From: DSWT01 sp035373625
Lineage (GTDB): Bacteria; Chloroflexota; Anaerolineae; B4-G1; SLSP01
Assembly: GCA_035373625.1 (NCBI GenBank)
Contig: DAOSNS010000009.1
Span: forward strand, 1 to 64,000
Direction: 5' to 3'
DNA: 64,000 nucleotides
Shown piece by piece: positions 48,538-58,232 of this stretch. Under the pieces are notes generated by a model. It was not told the DNA's origin. It did not search any database and saw only the letters and a list, made by a program, of their open reading frames with translations. Each line of letters opens with the position of its first letter. Positions within the stretch are counted from its first letter, which is position 1. The position numbers were made by a program, and so were the translations under genes.

Positions 48538-49365
48538 TCACACTTCGGATGATTGTTCAAATGCCATCTCCGGCGAAGAGGCAAAGAGATACCCCACTCC
48601 ACGGACGTTCAAAATGTAGCGGGGATTCTCCGGGTCAGGCTCCAGTTTGCGCCGCAGACGACGGATATGCACCCGCACAATTGAGCGCGCTCCCCAGGCA
48701 TCCGTCTCGTAACCCTGTGCGCAGCGCACTAACTCCTGCGGCGTACACACTTCATCTACACGCTCAACCAGACATTCCAAAAGCCGAAATTCCGTCGGCG
48801 TCAGCTCCACAGGTTGCCCGCGATAGGTGACCAGATGTTTGCCCCGGTCAATCTGCACATCCCCTACCACCAACACATCGTCCCCTTTGGTCAGCTCGCG
48901 CACCGGCTCCAGGGCTAACCCATCGGTTGTGGCAATCAATGCCTGGAGTGTATTCTGGAGCTGTGTCATCAGAACACGCCGTTGTCGGCCCACTTGCAGC
49001 TCGGAAAGCGCGCGCCGCACGGCTGCCAACACCTCCTCCACAGGACAGGGTTTGAGTAAGAAGTCATACGCGCCCTTACGCAACGCCTGCACCGCCGTCT
49101 CCAACGTGCCGTAGCCTGTGATGAGGATGACGATCGTCTCCGCCGAGGTCCGGCGAATCCCATCCAAAACCTGCAATCCATCCATCCCCGGTAACCGCAA
49201 ATCCAGGATGGCAAGATCGAACGGCGGCTCCTGACGCACCATCGCCAAAGCCTGCTCACCAGAGGCAGCAAGCGAGACGTGATACCCTTCGAGGCGCAGC
49301 ACCTCGCCGAGGGTAACGCGCTCAGCCGTTTCGTCATCAACGACCAAAATACGGGTGTCTTCCAT
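48538..49365 (-). CDS. OmpR/PhoB-type response regulator
   Basis: A 275-residue regulator. The receiver domain (1-120) has the acidic pocket ILVVDDETAERVTL and phospho-acceptor Asp in LAILDLRLPGMDGL, with the Thr and Lys switch residues (VILITGYG, LLKPCP). A linker helix follows (RRVLMTQLQNTLQALIATTD), then a winged-helix output domain (VELTPTEFRLLECLVERVDE to HIRRLRRKLEPDPENPRYIL). The receiver resembles NtrC-type receivers while the output domain is OmpR-type. The start overlaps the stop of the sensor gene (TAATG), so it is the cognate partner. Target genes are unknown. Confidence 0.88.
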   Translation of the reverse strand: MEDTRILVVDDETAERVTLGEVLRLEGYHVSLAASGEQALAMVRQEPPFDLAILDLRLPGMDGLQVLDGIRRTSAETIVILITGYGTLETAVQALRKGAYDFLLKPCPVEEVLAAVRRALSELQVGRQRRVLMTQLQNTLQALIATTDGLALEPVRELTKGDDVLVVGDVQIDRGKHLVTYRGQPVELTPTEFRLLECLVERVDEVCTPQELVRCAQGYETDAWGARSIVRVHIRRLRRKLEPDPENPRYILNVRGVGYLFASSPEMAFEQSSEV

Positions 49366-50987
49366 TATGCCTCCTCAAAGTGTTGCGGTAAACGCACAAT
49401 GAATGTTGTCCCTCCACCGGGCGGGCTTTCGACTTCGATGACGCCGCCATGACGTTCGATAATGCCGTAACTGATCGCCAGTCCTAACCCCGTGCCCGTA
49501 GGCTTCGAGGTGTGAAAAGGCTCAAACATGTGTTCACGTATCTCCGGCGCGATGCCCGGCCCGCTATCCCGGAAGGCCACCACGACTTGTTTGCGCTCCG
49601 CGTGATAGGCCGTGCCGACCCATAGTGTCCCGCCGTTGGGCATGGCATCCACGGCATTGATGATGATATTGAGAAACACTTGCGTCAACTGATTGGGGGC
49701 GCCGCGGACCGGCACCAGGTTGGGTGCCAACCGGGCGACGACCTCGATCTGCGCTTGCTGAAGCCGCTTGCCGGCAATCGCCAACGCATCTTCGACCGGG
49801 CGGTTCACATCCAGTGGTTGCATCGTGGAAGAGGGCCGGTAAAAATCCAGCATCCGCCGCACGATCTGGACCAAGCGGGCGACTTCCTGTTGCGCCATTT
49901 CGAGAAATTCACGGCGTTTTTCTTCATTCAGTCCCTGATGCAGAGCCAGATGCAGGCTGTTCTGGATGGCTTGCAGAGGGTTGTTGATTTCGTGGGCCAG
50001 CGAAGCCGCCAGACGCCCCACGGCGGCCATCTTTTCCGCCTGGATCAACTGATTCTGGGAGCGTTCGATTTCTTCAGCAAAGGACTCCAAATCCTGAAAC
50101 AGGCGCGCGTTCTGCAAGGCCACCGAAACGGTCGCGGCCAGGTGTTCCAGAAGGGGGATGTAGTCCTCGTCAAGCCCGGGTTCTTGTCTAAGGACGACCA
50201 GTGCGCCGAGTACCTCGTCCCGTTTCACCAGTGGAACACATAATACATCCAGTTGGGCCATGCCCAGGGCCTCATTCCAGAAGCTGGTGTGCACGTCCCG
50301 GCGCAACACAGAACGTGCGCCTATCAGCGTTTCATGCATCACCTCATCATCGGCCGGTACAACGCGCCCTTCGAGCCACACGCCTTGCTCCGCCCGCGCC
50401 GTCCGCACCACCCAGGATTGCGATTCCTCATCGTTGAGGACCAGAGCCAGCGCATCTGTTTCAATCAAGCGTCCCAGGCCTTCCAGGGCCGACACCAGGA
50501 CTTCATCCAGATTCAGGCTCGAAGAGATCATCCGGTTGACCTCATCGAGGGCAGCCAGTTCTTGATTGCGGCGGCGCAACATTTGCTCGGTGCGGCGGAT
50601 GCGCAACACCACACCCACGCGGGCCAGCAATTCCTGGGGATCAAAGGGTTTAAGGATGTAATCATCGGCGCCCATTTGCAGGCCGCGCGTCTTCGCCGGA
50701 ATGGAATCCAGCCCGGTAATGAGGATGACGGGGGTTTGACCCAAACGCGAATCGGCTTTCATGCGTTCCAAAATGCGAAAACCATCTTCCCCCGGCATCA
50801 TCACATCGAGGAGCACGGTGTCTACCGGCGTCCCCCTTTCCACTTCCCGACGAAGCAAGTCCAGCGCGCCCTCGCCATCAACGGCCACGAGCGTCTCACA
50901 CGGGAGCAGATCCAGCACTTCCTTGACCAGCCCAACCACTTTGGGGTCGTCGTCAACGACGAGAATGCGCGCCTGTGAATCTCTCAT
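49365..50987 (-). CDS. Soluble hybrid histidine kinase (REC-GAF-HisKA-HATPase)
   Basis: A 540-residue cytoplasmic kinase with no membrane segment. It starts with a receiver domain (ARILVVDDDPKVVGLVKEVL, Asp in TVLLDVMMPGEDGF). A GAF domain (about 160-300, SSSLNLDEVLVSALEGLGRL) and a coiled coil follow. The H-box is intact (AASLAHEINNPLQAIQNSLH), unlike the kinase-like protein at 12-14.7 kb, and the HATPase domain is complete (NIIINAVDAMPNGG, DSGPGIAPEIREH, GTGLGLAISYGIIERHGG). The N-terminal receiver suggests input from another kinase. It is translationally coupled to the response regulator downstream. Confidence 0.9.
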   Translation of the reverse strand: MRDSQARILVVDDDPKVVGLVKEVLDLLPCETLVAVDGEGALDLLRREVERGTPVDTVLLDVMMPGEDGFRILERMKADSRLGQTPVILITGLDSIPAKTRGLQMGADDYILKPFDPQELLARVGVVLRIRRTEQMLRRRNQELAALDEVNRMISSSLNLDEVLVSALEGLGRLIETDALALVLNDEESQSWVVRTARAEQGVWLEGRVVPADDEVMHETLIGARSVLRRDVHTSFWNEALGMAQLDVLCVPLVKRDEVLGALVVLRQEPGLDEDYIPLLEHLAATVSVALQNARLFQDLESFAEEIERSQNQLIQAEKMAAVGRLAASLAHEINNPLQAIQNSLHLALHQGLNEEKRREFLEMAQQEVARLVQIVRRMLDFYRPSSTMQPLDVNRPVEDALAIAGKRLQQAQIEVVARLAPNLVPVRGAPNQLTQVFLNIIINAVDAMPNGGTLWVGTAYHAERKQVVVAFRDSGPGIAPEIREHMFEPFHTSKPTGTGLGLAISYGIIERHGGVIEVESPPGGGTTFIVRLPQHFEEA

Positions 50988-50995
50988 AAACGCCT

Positions 50996-51523
50996 CTAGG
51001 GGGTTGCGTGGATGGCCTGCACGACCGCCGTGCGCAGACGCTCAAAGCGCGCTTCGCTGAGGTTCAACACCCCCGCGCGCGGCGTCTCCAATAATCCGGC
51101 GAAGACCCTGCGCCACTGAGCGTGGGTCCCTGAAAGTGGGACAAAGAATGTGCGAGCGCGCGGATACAAATGTCGTGTGTGGACCAGAACCGGCTCATTG
51201 TAATGCAATTCTAAAAAGCGTTCGGCGGTGCGATAATACGTTAAACTCTCGGCAGAGAGGCCAACGCTGCCCTCATAGCCGGCCCAGTGCGCCACCGCAT
51301 CGGCAAAGGCATCCATCACCGCATCGTAACCCGGATCCCCGGGGAAGAGCATATACTCGGTGCCGTCCCAGTAGACGATGATCCAATCCGCCCGCGCATT
51401 GAAATCACGCCAAAACCACAACATATCGCCGTTCGTTAAGGCACTGACTCCCCACACCGCCAGCCCGGCAATAACGACTAAGATGATGAACGCGCTCAAA
51501 AAACTGGGTTGTTTGCGAACCAT
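50996..51523 (-). CDS. Single-pass membrane-anchored protein of unknown function
   Basis: A 175-residue protein starting at MVRKQPSFLSAFIILVVIAG behind a strong GGAGGAAGGGAG site. One N-terminal membrane helix (about 9-29) is followed by an extracellular domain rich in aromatic residues (WIIVYWDGTEYMLFPGDPGY, then LHYNEPVLVHTRHLYPRART). No catalytic signature is visible. It precedes the two-component genes by eight bases and is probably in their operon, so it might be an extracytoplasmic accessory of the soluble kinase. That link is inferred from position only. Confidence 0.6.
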   Translation of the reverse strand: MVRKQPSFLSAFIILVVIAGLAVWGVSALTNGDMLWFWRDFNARADWIIVYWDGTEYMLFPGDPGYDAVMDAFADAVAHWAGYEGSVGLSAESLTYYRTAERFLELHYNEPVLVHTRHLYPRARTFFVPLSGTHAQWRRVFAGLLETPRAGVLNLSEARFERLRTAVVQAIHATP

Positions 51524-51593
51524 CTCCCTTCCTCCAACACAAATTATACTCCGTCTTGGCAAATATGGAAAAGCAACCTATCGAGGCGTACAC

Positions 51594-51624
51594 AAAAAAG
51601 CGGAGGGCATCTTATCCCTCCGCT
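51594..51624 (-). terminator. Terminator of the peptide-transport operon
   Basis: AGCGGAGGG (51599-51607) and CCCTCCGCT (51616-51624) with an eight-base loop, followed on the minus strand by a T-run (TTTTTTGTG). It lies 22 bases after the last gene of the operon. Confidence 0.85.
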
Positions 51625-51646
51625 TTGGCCACCGACCTCGGCGCTC

Positions 51647-52666
51647 TTACGCTCCTCTTTCAATGAGCCAACAGGCCACGAAGTGCCCGGAACCGTAGTC
51701 CTTGAAAGGCGGCTCCTCTTTTTCACAGAGACCTTTAATGGCATAGCGACAGCGCGGATGGAAATGGCAACCTGAAGGCGGGTTGATGGGACTGGGGACA
51801 TCGCCCTCCAGGATGATGCGATCGCGCGAGCCAGCCTTTTTCGGGTCGGCGATGGGGATGGCGGACATCAAAGCCTGAGTGTAAGGATGCAACGGATGTT
51901 CGAAGATTTCCCGGCGGTTCGCCAGTTCCACCATCTTGCCCAGATACATCACCGCGACGCGCGTGCTGATGTGTTCGACCACACTCAGGTTATGCGCGAC
52001 GAACATATAAGTCAGACCGAGTTGTTCCTGCAAGTCCATCAGAATGTTCAATACCTGCGCCTGCACCGACACATCCAGGGCCGATACCGGTTCATCGGCG
52101 ACGATGAACTTGGGATCCAAAGCCAGCGCACGTGCGATGCCGATGCGCTGACGTTGTCCGCCGGAGAATTCGTGGGGGTAACGCTTGGCGTGAAAATCTT
52201 CCAGGTTGACCATGCGCAACAGATGGATGGCTTTCTCCCAACGTTCCGCCGGCGTGCCCAGTCGGTGGACCAGCAGCCCTTCCATAATGCTTTCGCCGAC
52301 CGGCATACGCGGGTCCAGCGAGGAGTAAGGGTCCTGGAAGACAATCTGCATATCCCTGCGGATTTCTTTCAGCGCCCGACCGCGCAATGCAAACACATCC
52401 TTGCCTTCAAAATAGACGTGCCCCCTTGTGGGCGGTATCAGCCGCAGGATGGTGCGCCCCACTGTGGTTTTGCCGCAGCCCGACTCCCCTACCAGTCCCA
52501 ACGTCTCACCGCGCTTGATGGTGAAGCTGACACCGTCCACGGCTTTCACATACGCCCGAACACGCTGCAAAAAGCCACCGCGCACCGGAAAATACTTGAC
52601 CAGGTCTTTGACGACGATCAGGTCATCCCCTGTGTTCACACCTGTTTGCATTTTCGCCTCGGCCAT
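51647..52666 (-). CDS. oppF: Oligopeptide ABC transporter ATP-binding protein (OppF-type)
   Basis: A 339-residue ATPase starting at MAEAKMQTGVNTGDDLIVVK, overlapping the previous stop (TAATG). Walker A is LVGESGCGKTTVGRTI, the signature is HEFSGGQRQRIGIARAL, Walker B is FIVADEPVSALDV and the H-loop is FVAHNLSVVEHI. The C-terminal oligopeptide extension (PSPINPPSGCHFHPRCRYAI) typical of Opp/Dpp ATPases has three of its cysteines. With OppD it powers peptide import. All catalytic residues are present. Confidence 0.92.
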   Translation of the reverse strand: MAEAKMQTGVNTGDDLIVVKDLVKYFPVRGGFLQRVRAYVKAVDGVSFTIKRGETLGLVGESGCGKTTVGRTILRLIPPTRGHVYFEGKDVFALRGRALKEIRRDMQIVFQDPYSSLDPRMPVGESIMEGLLVHRLGTPAERWEKAIHLLRMVNLEDFHAKRYPHEFSGGQRQRIGIARALALDPKFIVADEPVSALDVSVQAQVLNILMDLQEQLGLTYMFVAHNLSVVEHISTRVAVMYLGKMVELANRREIFEHPLHPYTQALMSAIPIADPKKAGSRDRIILEGDVPSPINPPSGCHFHPRCRYAIKGLCEKEEPPFKDYGSGHFVACWLIERGA

Positions 52667-53691
52667 TATGCACCTCGCTCCTGATCCTGGTAAAGCCAGC
52701 AACGCACGCGATGATCCGGTTCGTATTCCAACAAGTCCGGCTCTTGCTCGGTACAGATTTGCAAATTGCGTTCCATACGCGCCAGACAACGCGGCGCAAA
52801 CTTACATCCCGGCGGGAGATCAATGAGGTTGGGCACCGCACCGGGGATCGTATCGAGACGTTCCTTCACCACCCCCATTACCGGGATGGAGGAGAGCAGA
52901 CCGCGCGTATAGGGGTGCATCGGATTTTCAAAAAGCGTATGCACCCCGGTTTGCTCCACAACGCGGCCGGCATACATAACCGAAACCCGTGAAGCCATCT
53001 CGGCAACCACGCCCATATCGTGTGTGATCAGGATAATCGAGGTGCCGAACCGCCCTTGCAGGTCGCGCATCAGATCCAGAATTTGCGCCTGGATCGTCAC
53101 ATCGAGCGCCGTCGTCGGTTCGTCGGCGATCAGCAACTCCGGCTCGCAGGCCAGCGCCATCGCAATCATCACGCGCTGCGCCATGCCGCCCGAAAGCTCA
53201 TGCGGGAACGACTGAATACGCTTTTCTGGCTCGGGGATGCCCACCGTGCGCAGCAATTGCGCCGCTTTCTCCCAGCCTTCTTTTTTATCCATCCCCCGAT
53301 GGATTTGTAAGACCTCGGCAATCTGATCCCCCACACGGAAGACCGGATTCAAACACGAGGTCGGTTGCTGGAAAATCATCGAGATGCGATCCCCACGCAT
53401 CAGGCGCATCTCAGCTTCAGGGAGCGTCAGGAGATTTCGCCCATCGAACAGCACTTCGCCATCCACAATTTTACCGGGGATGCCTACCAGGCGCATGATC
53501 GAAAACGAGGTCACGCTTTTGCCGCAGCCCGACTCCCCCACAAGCGCCACGATTTCTCCACGCTTGACATCGAAATCCACGCCATCCACGGCCTTTACCA
53601 CGCCGTCTTCGGTGTAAAAATAGGTTTTGAGGCCATGCACCTCAAGAATTTTGTCAACCGGCTTAACGTTCTCCACTTTTTGTTCCTCCAT
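52666..53691 (-). CDS. oppD: Oligopeptide ABC transporter ATP-binding protein (OppD-type)
   Basis: A 341-residue ATPase. Walker A is LVGESGCGKSVTSFSI, the Q-loop MIFQQPTSCLNPVF, the signature HELSGGMAQRVMIAMAL, Walker B LLIADEPTTALDV and the H-loop LITHDMGVVAEM. The C-terminal extension LPPGCKFAPRCLARMERNLQ holds the cysteines that in relatives bind an iron-sulfur cluster. The ATG at 53691 is preferred over a GTG two codons earlier; neither has a strong ribosome binding site, so coupling to the upstream permease (stop nine bases away) is likely. Confidence 0.92.
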   Translation of the reverse strand: MEEQKVENVKPVDKILEVHGLKTYFYTEDGVVKAVDGVDFDVKRGEIVALVGESGCGKSVTSFSIMRLVGIPGKIVDGEVLFDGRNLLTLPEAEMRLMRGDRISMIFQQPTSCLNPVFRVGDQIAEVLQIHRGMDKKEGWEKAAQLLRTVGIPEPEKRIQSFPHELSGGMAQRVMIAMALACEPELLIADEPTTALDVTIQAQILDLMRDLQGRFGTSIILITHDMGVVAEMASRVSVMYAGRVVEQTGVHTLFENPMHPYTRGLLSSIPVMGVVKERLDTIPGAVPNLIDLPPGCKFAPRCLARMERNLQICTEQEPDLLEYEPDHRVRCWLYQDQERGA

Positions 53692-53700
53692 CACCACAGG

Positions 53701-54636
53701 CTACAACTTCAGGCGCGGATCGAGGGCATCACGCAGGCCATCGCCCACGTAGTTGAACGCGAGAGAAGTCAGGAAAATCGCCAGCCCCGGATAGAAGACC
53801 TTGGCAGGTTGCCCTAACATGCCTTGCTGAGCAGCCTGGAGCATGTTCCCCCAGGTGGGCACGGGCGGTTGGATGCCAAAGCCCAGGAAACTCAAGGCGG
53901 ATTCCAACACGATCACCCCTCCCAGGCTCAGGGTGGCACTGACGATAATGGGGGCCATCGCATTTGGGATCATGTGCCGCAGGATGATGCGCCCATCGGA
54001 CATGCCAAGCGCGCGGGCAGCCTCGGAGAAGTCCAGCGCACGCAAGCTCAACACCATGCCGCGCACCAGACGACAGGTCCCCATCCAGCCAAAGACGATC
54101 AGGATCACGGAGATAATGACCACACTTGCCCACTGGTCCGGTACGCCGGGGATAGTGATCCCCCGCAACAGGGAAGAGAAGGCCAGCAACAATGGCAAGA
54201 GCGGGATGGTCAGCAGAAAGTCCACCACGCGCTGGATCGTGTTATCCACCCAGCCGCCAAAGTAGCCGGAAACGCCGCCGATGATGGCGCCGAGCAACTC
54301 GCTGGCAATGGTCACCACGAAGGACACCGCGAGCGAGACACGCGCCGCATAGAGGAGGCGGCTAAAAACATCGCGACCGATTTCATCAGTACCGAGGATA
54401 TGTTGCGCACTGGGAGGGGAATTCTTGGCATAAGGGTCCTGATAGGAGATCGGGTCATAAGGCGCCACGACATTCGCAAAGATCGCCATCAACACAAACA
54501 AAATGATGACCGATAATCCGGCCACGGCCAGTTTGTGTCGGCGGAAACGGCGCCAGACGACCGAAAATTGACTTTCCTTTTCCGGTGTCAACAGGGCCTC
54601 GGCATCCAGTTTTTCAACTTGGGGTTCAAGCGTCAT
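53701..54636 (-). CDS. oppC: Oligopeptide ABC transporter permease (OppC-type)
   Basis: A 311-residue permease with six membrane helices. The N-terminal cytoplasmic segment VWRRFRRHKLAVAGLSVIIL and the conserved GTDEIGRDVFSRLLYAARVS are OppC hallmarks. The EAA loop reads DFSEAARALGMSDGRIILRH, where the ATPases dock. The C-terminus ends in FNYVGDGLRDALDPRLKL, also typical. It forms the pore with the OppB-type protein encoded immediately upstream. Confidence 0.93.
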   Translation of the reverse strand: MTLEPQVEKLDAEALLTPEKESQFSVVWRRFRRHKLAVAGLSVIILFVLMAIFANVVAPYDPISYQDPYAKNSPPSAQHILGTDEIGRDVFSRLLYAARVSLAVSFVVTIASELLGAIIGGVSGYFGGWVDNTIQRVVDFLLTIPLLPLLLAFSSLLRGITIPGVPDQWASVVIISVILIVFGWMGTCRLVRGMVLSLRALDFSEAARALGMSDGRIILRHMIPNAMAPIIVSATLSLGGVIVLESALSFLGFGIQPPVPTWGNMLQAAQQGMLGQPAKVFYPGLAIFLTSLAFNYVGDGLRDALDPRLKL

Positions 54637-54650
54637 ACATTCACCTCAAC

Positions 54651-56102
54651 CTAGGTATAACGGATTCGCGGATCCACGATCGTATAGAGGATGTCGCCCA
54701 CCAACGTGGCGATTACCGTGAGCACGGAGTTGATAAACAGCACCGCCATCACTAATGGCCAGTCGTCTTTGCCCAGGGCATCGTAGTACAAACGGCCCAT
54801 GCCCTGCCAGGAGAAGATGGTTTCGGTAATCGTAGCGCCGCCGAAGAGGGCCGGAATGGTGAAGACCACAATCGTGACGATGGGGATCAACGTATTGCGC
54901 ATCGCGTGCTTGACAATGACCAGACGCTCTGCCAGGCCTTTGGCCCGCGCCGTGCGCACATAATCCTGACGCAGCACCTCCAACATCGAGGAACGCATAT
55001 AACGGCTCCAACCCGCCATATTCAAAAGGCTTAGGGTCACGGTCGGCAAGATCATGTGGATGACCTGATCTACTGTATCCCCCGGTTTCACATTCAAGGC
55101 CCGCAGTAAACTGCCGGCCGGTGGAGTGCGCACCGATACCACGCCGCCGGCAGGCATATAGGGGATGCCCCAATCCTGGAACTTGACGGAGAAGATAAGG
55201 ATCAACATCAACCCTAGCCAGAAAACCGGCATGGCCGTGCCGAAGAACGTGAAGGTCGTCACGATATAATCCAGCTTGGAATACTGCTTCACGGCAGAAA
55301 AAATGCCGATAGGAATCGCGATCAGCAGCGAGAACAGCGTGGATGTGGCAATCAACTTGATGGTGTTGCCCAAACGGCTTTCAATGATCGTCGTAATGGG
55401 TTGCCCGCGGGCAACCGACCATGACGTACCAAAGTCAAGGCGTAGCACACCGCGTCCGGTGCCGTGGAAGTGCGCGTATTTCCCCAACAATCCATACGGG
55501 CCAAAAAGCCATGAGACCGAAACCCAGTTCCCCTCCGGACGCTTGGGAGCATTCGAGGCTTCCCAAACCGTATCGCGTGTGGTGATGACCCACGCATCTA
55601 CAGGGTCGGCGGCGACATCCACACGCATCGAGTGGCCAACGGTTTCAATGATCGCCGCTTTGATCACCCCTTCCGGCGCCTTCCCGGTCGGGCGAATCCA
55701 CACTTTTTGGGCCTCGATCATTGTCAGGCCGGCCTCATTCGTCCCAACTTTCTCACCCTGCACCCAAATCTGATACCCGCCGGAGGCATAGGCAATGCCG
55801 GGGTTGGCGTAGAAGCGCAAACCATTGACCCGTTTCAGTCCCACGTGCATATAATCCGCGCCCAGCCAATCCTCACCCAACAGCCACACCGCATAACGCA
55901 AGGCAAACGGCTTGTCCAGTCCCAGATAGGCTTCCAGACGCTTACGGTCCGCCTCGCTAAAACGTTGCCGCCGGTCGCCGATTTGATTCAGCCCCGACAT
56001 TGGGCCGCCTGGTGCCAGGTTCAAGATAGTGTAAATCGCCATCGTCGCCAACAGCACGACCAGGATCATTTGCAGAAAGCGGCGTAACAAGTATCCGCTC
56101 AT
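54651..56102 (-). CDS. oppB: Oligopeptide ABC transporter permease (OppB-type) with large periplasmic-side insertion
   Basis: A 483-residue permease. Family relatives are about 305-340 residues. The N-terminus (YLLRRFLQMILVVLLATMAI) and the C-terminal permease core (VKQYSKLDYIVTTFTFFGTA, EAA-type loop VLRQDYVRTARAKGLAERLV, end VVDPRIRYT) are standard. About 160-170 residues are inserted between the first and second membrane helices (roughly 55-220, with QIWVQGEKVGTNEAGLTMIE). The insert would lie outside the membrane, near the solute-binding protein, and looks like a folded beta-rich domain. It may help substrate capture. Confidence 0.9.
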   Translation of the reverse strand: MSGYLLRRFLQMILVVLLATMAIYTILNLAPGGPMSGLNQIGDRRQRFSEADRKRLEAYLGLDKPFALRYAVWLLGEDWLGADYMHVGLKRVNGLRFYANPGIAYASGGYQIWVQGEKVGTNEAGLTMIEAQKVWIRPTGKAPEGVIKAAIIETVGHSMRVDVAADPVDAWVITTRDTVWEASNAPKRPEGNWVSVSWLFGPYGLLGKYAHFHGTGRGVLRLDFGTSWSVARGQPITTIIESRLGNTIKLIATSTLFSLLIAIPIGIFSAVKQYSKLDYIVTTFTFFGTAMPVFWLGLMLILIFSVKFQDWGIPYMPAGGVVSVRTPPAGSLLRALNVKPGDTVDQVIHMILPTVTLSLLNMAGWSRYMRSSMLEVLRQDYVRTARAKGLAERLVIVKHAMRNTLIPIVTIVVFTIPALFGGATITETIFSWQGMGRLYYDALGKDDWPLVMAVLFINSVLTVIATLVGDILYTIVDPRIRYT

Positions 56103-56214
56103 CCCTGAACTCCTTTCATCGGATAATCAAATACAATAATGCCTTGAACTGCGCGTTCCATACCGGACCGACTTTGAAATTTTCCTCTCTCTTTCGGCAG
56201 ATATAGGTACAGTC

Positions 56215-56249
56215 TTAAAAAATGGTGGCAGCGCCGGAGCGCTGCCACC
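56215..56249 (-). terminator. Terminator or attenuator after the solute-binding protein gene
   Basis: GGTGGCAGCGC (56224-56234) and GCGCTGCCACC (56239-56249) form an 11-pair stem with a CGGA loop. On the minus strand a TTTTTTAAG run follows. Placed between oppA and oppB, it would let the binding protein be made in excess over the membrane parts. Confidence 0.85.
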
Positions 56250-56267
56250 ATGGAACAGGCTCACCGC

Positions 56268-58232
56268 CTAATCGGCAAGGTCAAACGCCTCGATGTTCCA
56301 CATCTCGGAGTTCTGGGTGGGATCCATAATGAACCCCTTGACCTCGGGGCGGGTCGCCGCGAGCTTCAGGCGCAGGAAGAGCGGAACCACAGGGAGCTGC
56401 TCGGAGAAGATGCGCTGCGCTTCCTTGTGCCCCTCGATGTAATCCGTGGTGCCGGGGAGTGCGGTAATGGCACGCTTGCAAGCCTTGTCGAAGTCCTCGT
56501 TGATGAAGCCGGGGTTGTTCTGTCCGCCCCAGCCATTTTCCTCAGACGGGATTTCGCTGCTCAGGTAGAGGCTGCAGGACGGCTCAACACCGGTCAGCCA
56601 GGCGAACGAACCGACGTCGAAGCGCCGACCGAACAGCGGACCATCGGGGCCATCGGCAAACCATTGGCTCGAAGCCATGTTATCCAGGTTCACTTTGAAC
56701 CCGCAGTCAGCAAGGTTCTGCTGGAAGAGTTGCATGTACTGGACACGCATCGCTGCCGTGGTGCTACCCCACTTAAATTCAAGCAGTGTGCCGTCGGGGA
56801 TGCCTTCGACACCCTTCGCCTCGCGAACGCCATCGCCATCGGAATCCACCCAGCCCATTTCTTCGAGCAGAGCCTTACCCTTTTCAGGATCGTAGGGGTA
56901 CTCGGTCAAGCCCTCGGCATACAGAGGATGTTCAGGCGGAATGTAGGTGCTGATGACAATGGAGCGCCCGTAGAGAATGGTATCCACCACGGCCTGGCGG
57001 TCGAGACAATAGGCGAATGCCTGGCGCATGCGCAAATCCTCGAAGAAGTCAGGGCGGTCATAGTCGGGCACGGGATTGATACCGAAGTCCACATGCTCCC
57101 ATACCGTACCGGTGATGAAGATGGGCTTGACAACGCCGCTCTCTTCCAGCTTGAGCAGCAGCTCGGCCTGGTCTTCCAGAGAAGCATCCTGGGTGACGAT
57201 ATCGCACTCGCCGGAGATCAACTGCGCCACGGCGGAGTTTGAATCGGGAACGAAGCGGTAAATCACGGTGTCCACGTAGGGCAGCCCTTCGGAAGCGCGG
57301 TAGTAGAGCGGGTTCTTCTCGACGGTGATATGATCACCGGGCACCCATTCCTTGATGACGAACGCGCCCCAGCCCATCGGCATGCGGGAGGATTCCTCGG
57401 CCTCGAGCAGGTCGGCGGCGCTGTAACCCAACTTCTCCTGCCAGAGGTGGCGCGGCTTGGGCGCCCAGAAGTTGGTGAAGTAAACACTGTCAATGTACCC
57501 GGGGAGACCGGTCCACACGGCGGTCACATCGTCAACCGCTTCGTAGGAAGCCGTGCGGTCAATCGTGAACTTGCTGACGGGAGTATCGGGGTCGGCGTTC
57601 AGTTCGAAAGCGTAGACAGAGTCATCCGCCGTCAAAGGCTCGCCATCGGACCACTTGATGCCGGGCTTGAGTTTGAAGGTCACGACCATCTGGTCCATCT
57701 TGATGGGATCGCCGGTGAATTCCACCGCACATTCCGCCGAGCGGCAGCCCGCGGGGCGGACCTTCACCCCTTCGGCCAGTTCCACAGGATCGCCGGCATC
57801 GTTCACTACCATATCGCCGGCTTGAACCGAGACTTCATTGATGAGCGCGTCGCCATCTTCGGTGCTCGGCAGTTTCTCCAGGATGACGGGCTGGTAGGAG
57901 TAGGTGCGGGAGTCAATGGGGCCATCGTAGATGGCTTCCTGGATGTGGCTGGCCGCCAGCATGCTGCCACCGTAGGCGTAGAGCGTGTCCGGTTCTTGCC
58001 CCTGGCACACGACCAGCGTCTTGGGGCCCTTGGGGGCCGGCTCAGGGGTTTTCTCGACGATCTTCTCAACGGTCTTGACAACCTCAACGGTCTTCTCGAC
58101 AACCGTTTCGACGGTCTTCTCGACTACGACGGTCTCAACGACCTTTTCGGGGGTTGGGTTTGTACAGGCAGCCAATACCATGCTCAACACCACGATTGCC
58201 CCAAGCATAGCCATCAGTTTATTGCGTAACAT
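56268..58232 (-). CDS. oppA: Extracellular solute-binding lipoprotein, family 5 (OppA/DppA-type)
   Basis: A 654-residue lipoprotein. The signal peptide ends with the lipobox MVLAACTN, so Cys would be lipid-modified and anchored. A spacer of VVETV/VEKTVE-type repeats (about 28-65) lifts the binding domain off the membrane. The SBP_bac_5 domain includes LTADDSVYAFELNADPDTPV, MPMGWGAFVIKEWVPGDHIT and DFGINPVPDYDRPDFFEDLR. It delivers peptides or similar solutes to the OppBCDF complex. The length is somewhat above the usual 530-600 residues because of the spacer. Substrate specificity cannot be predicted. Confidence 0.92.
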   Translation of the reverse strand: MLRNKLMAMLGAIVVLSMVLAACTNPTPEKVVETVVVEKTVETVVEKTVEVVKTVEKIVEKTPEPAPKGPKTLVVCQGQEPDTLYAYGGSMLAASHIQEAIYDGPIDSRTYSYQPVILEKLPSTEDGDALINEVSVQAGDMVVNDAGDPVELAEGVKVRPAGCRSAECAVEFTGDPIKMDQMVVTFKLKPGIKWSDGEPLTADDSVYAFELNADPDTPVSKFTIDRTASYEAVDDVTAVWTGLPGYIDSVYFTNFWAPKPRHLWQEKLGYSAADLLEAEESSRMPMGWGAFVIKEWVPGDHITVEKNPLYYRASEGLPYVDTVIYRFVPDSNSAVAQLISGECDIVTQDASLEDQAELLLKLEESGVVKPIFITGTVWEHVDFGINPVPDYDRPDFFEDLRMRQAFAYCLDRQAVVDTILYGRSIVISTYIPPEHPLYAEGLTEYPYDPEKGKALLEEMGWVDSDGDGVREAKGVEGIPDGTLLEFKWGSTTAAMRVQYMQLFQQNLADCGFKVNLDNMASSQWFADGPDGPLFGRRFDVGSFAWLTGVEPSCSLYLSSEIPSEENGWGGQNNPGFINEDFDKACKRAITALPGTTDYIEGHKEAQRIFSEQLPVVPLFLRLKLAATRPEVKGFIMDPTQNSEMWNIEAFDLAD

